From Candidatus Sericytochromatia bacterium (GTDB lineage Bacteria; Cyanobacteriota; Sericytochromatia; UBA7694): DNA of 64,000 bases. The stretch lies in assembly GCA_018780035.1 (NCBI GenBank), contig JADMKE010000025.1, positions 1-64,000 of the forward strand, written 5' to 3'. The notes below the pieces were generated by a model. The model did no database searches. It saw only the letters and a program-made list of their open reading frames with translations, and was not told where the DNA came from. The position numbers and the translations under genes were made by a program. Positions 59,073 through 64,000 of the stretch are shown one piece after another (the stretch's first letter is position 1; each line of letters begins with the position of its first letter).

Positions 59073-60035
59073 ATGGGAAAAATCGATTATAAATATATCA
59101 TGGCATATTTTTATCGACTCTTTGCGTTCTTTTTCTTATTGCTGTTCTTATCAGGGAGCCAGACGGCTACCAAACAGTCCTTTGCCGTTAATTCTGTCTT
59201 GGGTGATCTCAGCTATATCAAACGATTTGGTCACCCACCTAGGCCTTTTGTCTCCCCCCAATTGCGCGTACAAACCCATCTCAACTATGTAGAAACTGCC
59301 TTGAAAGCGACCAACATACCCCATTTTCCTCCAGCGCTTCGCAAACAGCGCCAGCATTTACTTGGGCTCTTAAAAGACTATGCCCAAACAGGGCGATTTC
59401 CTCAGAATTTTGAATACAAAAACCAATCACGCCCGGTCTTTATTGATCGCAATGGAAATATCTGTGCAGTCGGCCATTTGATCGCAAAAACAGCAGGTTT
59501 GGCCTTGGCCCAAAAACTGGATCAGCGCTTTCACAATGCCTATCTCAAAGAAATGCAAGATCCCCAATTGCAAAGATGGATCAAAGAATCAGGCTTAAGC
59601 CCCCAAGAATTAGCGATGATTCAACCCAGTTACGAACCCGCTCCACTCCCTAAGAATCCTGAAGATCCAAGCGTAGTCATCCCTTCTTTAAGCCTAGATG
59701 CTGTCAATCTGGCTGTTTTGCTCGCCTATTGGATTCCCATTGAAGATCCGACTCTCTACCAAGGCAGCCGCTTGGGGGGCATGGTCATTGGCGGAGCCAC
59801 TGTGGGATGGGGGCTTTTCAACTATGGAGATTTACAAGGAGAACTGAGTTTTAAAAGCCGCTTATCATTGGCCAATATCGGTCTGGGCCTAGCCACATTC
59901 TTGATCAGCTTTTACCAATGGCAAAACCCACCCGACTCAGTCCACCCCAACCAACCTCAGACCTGGACAGTGGGACAGTATCCCAGCTATGCAAGCCAAA
60001 CGGCGATTGGTGTGAATTACCAGCACCGCTTTTAA
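59073..60035 (+). CDS. Exported protein with conserved CAVGHLI domain
   Basis: This 320-residue protein has an N-terminal signal or anchor (FYRLFAFFFLLLFLSGSQT) and a domain with RPVFIDRNGNICAVGHLIAK, then WIKESGLSPQELAMIQPSY. This combination occurs in hypothetical proteins of several phyla and has no assigned function to my knowledge. The C-terminal third has hydrophobic stretches (AVLLAYWIPI, GGMVIGGATVGWGLF, LSLANIGLGLATFLISFY). An alternative ATG lies 27 bases further on, directly before the hydrophobic part. It ends four bases before the convergent GH1 gene. Confidence 0.55.
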   Translation: MGKIDYKYIMAYFYRLFAFFFLLLFLSGSQTATKQSFAVNSVLGDLSYIKRFGHPPRPFVSPQLRVQTHLNYVETALKATNIPHFPPALRKQRQHLLGLLKDYAQTGRFPQNFEYKNQSRPVFIDRNGNICAVGHLIAKTAGLALAQKLDQRFHNAYLKEMQDPQLQRWIKESGLSPQELAMIQPSYEPAPLPKNPEDPSVVIPSLSLDAVNLAVLLAYWIPIEDPTLYQGSRLGGMVIGGATVGWGLFNYGDLQGELSFKSRLSLANIGLGLATFLISFYQWQNPPDSVHPNQPQTWTVGQYPSYASQTAIGVNYQHRF

Positions 60036-60038
60036 AAA

Positions 60039-61391
60039 CTATTTTGCAGGCAGCGGGTGCTGCTCCAGCCAAGCGGCAGGAAAGCCGTTTTGTTTGACGA
60101 TCTCCTGAAACATCAGGCCCGACGGCCGCCACTTGCGCTGAATATCCAAGAGCCCAAACTTGGCTGCAAAGCCATCGGCCCACTCATAATTGTCCATCAG
60201 GCTCCAGTGCAAATAGCCCGCCACGGGAATGCCCTCTTGCAGGCCCTGCCAGATCTGTTGCAAATGTTGGAGCAAAAAGGCCCGGCGCTGGCTGTCATCG
60301 GCATCCGCCAAGCCATTTTCGGAGATGATAATCGGCACATGTAAACGTTTGGCATGTTTATGGGCCAGACGCAGCACTTTTAACAAGCCTTCGGGGTAAA
60401 TCTCCCAATTGAGTTCGTTGACAGGCACGCCGGGGCGCGTGACCTGGGCCCCGCTGGCGGTAATCATATAGCGGGTGTAATAGTTAAAGGCCACAAAGTC
60501 CATGCTGCCGTGCAGGTTTTTGTTGTAAGGGATTTGAATCGGTTCAACGCCGGGCACACTAAAATTGAGTTCGCCCTGGCTGATCGCATCCCAAAAGGCC
60601 TCATTAAAGAGATAGCTCTGAAAGCCCGTCATGGCCTGGTCGAGGGGATTGCCTGCGACATTGGGCTCCAAGAGTGTGATATTTTTGGCAAAACCGACCC
60701 AGGCAATGGGGTCTTGGGCATGCACTGCGCGGTAAGCCTCAGCGTGGGCCAGAATAAGGTGTTTGATCACCCGCAGGGCCATGTTGCGGTCTTTCTGAAA
60801 AGGGGGCCATGCGCCCGCATCATAGGACTTAAAAGCGTAGACCAAGGGTTCGTTGATCGTAAACCACCAATGGACCTCGTCTTTGAGTTCGCCACTGGCC
60901 CAGGTGCAAAAGCGCACAAAGTCCTGAATATTTTCGGGCCGGGTCCAGCCGCCTTTTTGGGCAAACCAGGTCGGCAGGGTAAAGTGAAAGAGGGTGACCA
61001 TCGGCTGAATGCCGCGCTGGTTGAGGCTCTTGAGCATTTTGCGGTACTCTTCGAGGGCCTGGCGGTTGTATTTGCCGGGCTCGGGCTCCAATTTGGCCCA
61101 CTCGATCGACAGGCGGTAGGCGGGTGTGCCCATTTTTTCGAGGGTGTCGAAGTCCTCTTCGTAGCGTTTGGCATGATCCGCAGCTTGGCCTGCATCCAGT
61201 CCGGCGGCACTCCAATCATTCTGAATGCCCCCCTCCACCTGATAAGCAGCGGTGGCTGTGCCCCAGAGAAAACCGGGGGGAAAGTGATAAAAATCTGCTT
61301 TTTTGGCAGCCAAAACCGGCGCAGACACACAGAGACTGCCCGCCAAAAGGGTTGAAAACAGGGTTTGAAACACGTTGACTGCAACTTTCAC
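60039..61391 (-). CDS. Secreted GH1 beta-glucosidase
   Basis: This 450-residue glycoside hydrolase family 1 enzyme has a signal peptide (FQTLFSTLLAGSLCVSAPVLA). FPPGFLWGTATAAYQVEGG marks the family start, FTINEPLVY carries the acid/base Glu181, and VPIIISENGLAD the nucleophile Glu358. It hydrolyses beta-glucosides or beta-galactosides in the periplasm or outside. Start GTG at 61391 is chosen because AGGAGG lies nine bases upstream; an upstream ATG would add 13 residues. Signal peptides are unusual for GH1 enzymes, which are mostly cytoplasmic. Confidence 0.87.
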   Translation of the reverse strand: MKVAVNVFQTLFSTLLAGSLCVSAPVLAAKKADFYHFPPGFLWGTATAAYQVEGGIQNDWSAAGLDAGQAADHAKRYEEDFDTLEKMGTPAYRLSIEWAKLEPEPGKYNRQALEEYRKMLKSLNQRGIQPMVTLFHFTLPTWFAQKGGWTRPENIQDFVRFCTWASGELKDEVHWWFTINEPLVYAFKSYDAGAWPPFQKDRNMALRVIKHLILAHAEAYRAVHAQDPIAWVGFAKNITLLEPNVAGNPLDQAMTGFQSYLFNEAFWDAISQGELNFSVPGVEPIQIPYNKNLHGSMDFVAFNYYTRYMITASGAQVTRPGVPVNELNWEIYPEGLLKVLRLAHKHAKRLHVPIIISENGLADADDSQRRAFLLQHLQQIWQGLQEGIPVAGYLHWSLMDNYEWADGFAAKFGLLDIQRKWRPSGLMFQEIVKQNGFPAAWLEQHPLPAK

Positions 61392-61438
61392 GGGATCGGG
61401 CCTCCTGCAGGAATTGCGCTCATTGTACAATGAATTAG

Positions 61439-62206
61439 ATGAACAGTTTTATGAACCACTCCGCATTCAAGTACAATGGTTCCCACAGATCTGGCTTCAC
61501 AACAGCACTCTCTAGGACCGTCAATTTAGTATTGGGTGTCGCTCTGACACTGGGTCTGAGCAGCTGTTACCGCTGTATTGAGCCAGAAAGCCCCCCCAAG
61601 CCCAGCCTCGCTAGGACTGCCCTACACCCCCCCTTCGAAAAGCAGATTCTGGCCTTTAAATACAGCCTCTACCCCGAATTGGTGGCAATGTCGGACCCAT
61701 TTGACCTGGAGTCGCCCCAATTTCAGGCCCTGAGCCAAAAAGTGAGCCAATTTGTGCAGGCCCACGCCGAAGAATTCAGGTCATACCAGGTTTTCAAGCT
61801 CCAGGCCCTGCACCAAAGTGAAGTGGATCTGAGCCCGTTTCAAGCTGTTCCCCATCAAGCGCTGAGCCGCCCCCCTGTGCCTTTTTTGCTGGTTTTTTTG
61901 CTCGATCCTGGCTCGCAATTGATGGGCCAATTGCCCGCCTATTTGCTGCAAGATCTGAACACCTCAGCCAAAGCCATGTCAAATTTTTATTTCCAAATGG
62001 GGATCGGTGGGCTTCAAATTCAGAGCCAACCCCTGGATTCAGATCATTGGGAAGTCGTGATCGACGCCTATTCCCGTGCTTTTCGCTTTCACTTTGATTT
62101 AAACACAGGCATGGCCCAATTGGTCAACATGTACCAGCGCAAAAGTGCCTCTCAGCTCAACAGTTCTGAAGGCGCAACGACTGGAGATTCAGACGAAAGT
62201 CCCTGA
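61439..62206 (+). CDS. Exported hypothetical protein, probable lipoprotein
   Basis: This 255-residue protein has a long basic N-terminus and a hydrophobic segment ending in LTLGLSSCYRC, which fits a lipobox. No known domain is recognised; the mature part has FDLESPQFQALSQKVSQFVQ and FHFDLNTGMAQLVNMYQR. Several short starts (ATG at 61439, 61451) are possible. The 3' end overlaps the convergent radical SAM gene by 55 bases. Confidence 0.5.
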   Translation: MNSFMNHSAFKYNGSHRSGFTTALSRTVNLVLGVALTLGLSSCYRCIEPESPPKPSLARTALHPPFEKQILAFKYSLYPELVAMSDPFDLESPQFQALSQKVSQFVQAHAEEFRSYQVFKLQALHQSEVDLSPFQAVPHQALSRPPVPFLLVFLLDPGSQLMGQLPAYLLQDLNTSAKAMSNFYFQMGIGGLQIQSQPLDSDHWEVVIDAYSRAFRFHFDLNTGMAQLVNMYQRKSASQLNSSEGATTGDSDESP

Positions 62207-63585
62207 TCGGGCAAAGTCTGTTGGCCCCGTTTGACCTCTGCCAGTACGGCCTCCAAGGCCCCACGGGTGGCCCCCAACCACTGGTTTTTGATCAAAAAAT
62301 TCCAGACCGGCTCCAACTTTTTCCAGCCTGTGCTATACGCCAGGTGTTTGAGTTGGTGTTTGAACTGGGGATGCACAGCCGCAGCCTTCCAGATATTGGA
62401 GAGGCTGTAAAACTCGCGATAGGCCCAATCATAGCCATCTTTGAGCTGTTCAGCGCTGAGCCCCTGGGTCTGGTAGACCACTTGGCGGGTGTCGTAGCGG
62501 TCCCATTGGCGGTGCAAAATGCGGCCCTCTTTTTCCATGCGTGCATAGAGGGCGGTGCCGGGATAAGGCGTGAGAATATGGTAAGTGGCCGTGGTCAACC
62601 CGTTTTGCACTCCCCATTCGACGGTCTGTTTAAACACATCCGGGGTATCATGATCGAGGCCAAAAACAAAACTGCCGTTGATCATAATTCCCAAATCGTG
62701 CAGGCGCTGAATGGCTTTCGCGTAGTTTTGGCCCAGGTTTTGGTATTTATTGCTGCTGCGCAAATTGGCGGGGCTGAGGGTTTCAAAGCCCACAAACAAA
62801 CTGCGCAGCCCAGCTTCAGCGGCATGCTCAATTAAATCGTCGCGCAGAATTGAATCGACCGTCGCCGCCGCTTGAAAAACCCGTTTCATGCCTTTCATGC
62901 CGTCAAAGAGTTCGCGCGCAAAGCGGCGGTTGCCGAGCAGATGATCATCGAGGAAATAGACGTGTTTGCCAGGCAAGCGCTGAATTTCAGCCAGGGCATC
63001 GTTGACCGATTGGGTGTAAAAGCTACGCCCCCCCTCAAAAAATGCATCTTTATAACAGAAGTCGCAGTGGTGCGGACAGCCGCGTGTGACCACAATTGAA
63101 TTGGGCACAAAATAGAGATGGCGCTTGAGCAAATCGCGGCGAATCGGAGGCAGGCCTTGCAGGCTGCGCGTTTGCGAGATATATACCTTTTCGGGCCGAC
63201 CTGCCCGAAAATCTTCTAAAAAGCGCGGAAAGGCCTCTTCAGCGGGCCCCAGAAAGAGGACATCAGCGTGTGCTGCGGCCTCTTGGGGCAGCGAGGTCAC
63301 GTGCAGGCCCCCAAGTGCCACAAAAGCACCTTGAGCGCGGTAATGATCCGCCAAGGCATAAGCCCTGTACGCGTTGGTGATATACACCTGAATGATCACC
63401 AATTCAGGGCTGTCGTCGAGTTTGAGCGGCTCGACATGTTCATCTTGCAGGGAGATTTCGTCATCGGGATCGAGATAGGCGGCCAGGGTTGCCAAGCCCA
63501 AAGGTGGAAAGAGGGAATATTTGATCGGACGCCAATAGGGGCTTTTGGCCTCGGTTAAAGCGGGCAGGATCATTTTTACGCGCAT
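62152..63585 (-). CDS. Radical SAM protein with N-terminal B12-binding domain
   Basis: This 477-residue enzyme has a cobalamin-binding Rossmann domain over the first 170 residues (LATLAAYLDPDDEISLQDEH, AFVALGGLHVTSLPQEAAAH). The radical SAM site CPHHCDFC carries Cys170, 174 and 177, then DDHLLGNRRFARELFDGMKG, LFVGFETLSPANL and SFVFGLDHDTPD. B12-dependent radical SAM enzymes of this class methylate lipids, cofactors or antibiotics, for example hopanoids. The substrate cannot be assigned. It is a single gene 117 bases downstream of the uppS-type gene. Confidence 0.85.
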   Translation of the reverse strand: MRVKMILPALTEAKSPYWRPIKYSLFPPLGLATLAAYLDPDDEISLQDEHVEPLKLDDSPELVIIQVYITNAYRAYALADHYRAQGAFVALGGLHVTSLPQEAAAHADVLFLGPAEEAFPRFLEDFRAGRPEKVYISQTRSLQGLPPIRRDLLKRHLYFVPNSIVVTRGCPHHCDFCYKDAFFEGGRSFYTQSVNDALAEIQRLPGKHVYFLDDHLLGNRRFARELFDGMKGMKRVFQAAATVDSILRDDLIEHAAEAGLRSLFVGFETLSPANLRSSNKYQNLGQNYAKAIQRLHDLGIMINGSFVFGLDHDTPDVFKQTVEWGVQNGLTTATYHILTPYPGTALYARMEKEGRILHRQWDRYDTRQVVYQTQGLSAEQLKDGYDWAYREFYSLSNIWKAAAVHPQFKHQLKHLAYSTGWKKLEPVWNFLIKNQWLGATRGALEAVLAEVKRGQQTLPDQGLSSESPVVAPSELLS

Positions 63586-63702
63586 GTTTGGTCTCTACTC
63601 TCCACTCAATTTGGATTGGAACACAGGAACAGCGCAATCCATCCAAGCGAAAGCAAGAAATCTCGTTTTGAAATGTTCAGCCGACAGGCGGCTTCAGCCC
63701 AA

Positions 63703-64000
63703 CTATCCGGCCACCACCTGCTGACGGATCTCGTTTAAGCCGCCAAAACGGCGGTCGCGTGAGCAAAAGGCCGACACCACTTCTTGCAAATCGCCTGCAG
63801 AAAAATCCGGCCACATTTTTTGCAAAAAGAAAAACTCAGCATAGGCGCATTCCCAGAGCAAAAAGTCGCTCAGGCGTTGCTCGCCACCTGTGCGTACGAG
63901 GATATCCACATCGGGCACCCGTTCCGCAGCAGGGTCGCTCTGGGTCACCAGCCGCGAGAAGGTCTCGCGGTCAAAGCCACCCCCAAATTCGCTCAATTGG
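63703..64000 (-). CDS. uppS: Isoprenyl (undecaprenyl) diphosphate synthase, 5' part outside the window
   Basis: The visible C-terminal 98 residues show the Z-prenyltransferase signatures: VDILVRTGGEQRLSDFLLWE, CAYAEFFFLQKMWPDF and CSRDRRFGG. In UppS the RTSGExRxSNFLLWQ region binds the isopentenyl substrate. The product is the lipid carrier for cell wall synthesis. The reading frame stays open to the right edge; a TTG near the edge is internal. The rest of the enzyme, including the N-terminal catalytic Asp, lies beyond the window. Confidence 0.88.
   Translation of the reverse strand, partial: QLSEFGGGFDRETFSRLVTQSDPAAERVPDVDILVRTGGEQRLSDFLLWECAYAEFFFLQKMWPDFSAGDLQEVVSAFCSRDRRFGGLNEIRQQVVAG

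Noticed and set aside
60510..61355. Long plus-strand open frame opposite the beta-glucosidase
   Set aside because: The GH1 gene on the other strand has complete catalytic motifs, a signal peptide and an ideal ribosome binding site; the plus-strand frame has none.

Overview
The window is a chromosomal stretch of a Gram-negative, probably heterotrophic bacterium. An outer-membrane porin, many lipoprotein signal peptides, an L,D-transpeptidase and housekeeping genes (der, trxA, uppS, an aromatic amino acid operon) support this. Base composition looks balanced, near half G+C. No rRNA, tRNA, integrase or transposase was recognised. The species cannot be named from the sequence. Genes resembling families common in cyanobacteria and relatives (an orphan antitoxin-like gene, many TPR/HEAT/ankyrin proteins, a caspase-like protein) would fit a non-photosynthetic lineage near the cyanobacteria, but this is only an impression.

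Layout. 1-2000: a non-coding start with an inverted repeat and five 21-bp repeats, then an orphan DUF2281-type antitoxin-like gene and two hypothetical genes. 2023-9023, minus strand: two HEAT-repeat proteins, a bacterial Thg1-like 3'-5' polymerase, and a run of zinc-ribbon, TPR and ankyrin proteins. 9137-16355: an overlapping operon drmA-drmB-drmC plus a WYL regulator, the DISARM core without any methyltransferase, drmD or drmE. It is followed by a small unknown gene, a papain-fold cysteine peptidase and a Shedu-like protein that appears to lack its catalytic Asp and Lys. Together these look like a defence island. 19286-26096: a phosphate-selective-type porin, a CotH/beta-helix protein, a VTC polyphosphate polymerase domain protein, a DUF4956 membrane protein and a CotH lipoprotein, probably one operon at the envelope.

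26159-41448: mixed envelope and metabolic genes. These include a PHP-domain lipoprotein, an M28 peptidase, a second C39-like peptidase, an L,D-transpeptidase, the operon aroF/aroQ-tyrA-pheA, a DUF1963 protein, a PLD lipoprotein, an isoaspartyl peptidase and a radical SAM/B12 protein. 41571-46459, minus strand: the most unusual region, eight genes in four tandem pairs. Each pair is a small secreted protein with a pilin/GspG-like core plus a polytopic membrane protein. The pairs alternate between two subtypes (A-B-A-B); one small gene is broken by one base at a homopolymer and one membrane gene is truncated.

46598-64000: an NmrA-like gene with a clear promoter and operator, a two-subunit biotin-dependent acyl-CoA carboxylase, pyrimidine-nucleoside phosphorylase, der, a divergent DUF4384-like/caspase-like pair, thioredoxin with a strong promoter, several exported proteins, a secreted GH1 beta-glucosidase, a second radical SAM/B12 protein and the 3' part of a uppS-type gene running off the window.
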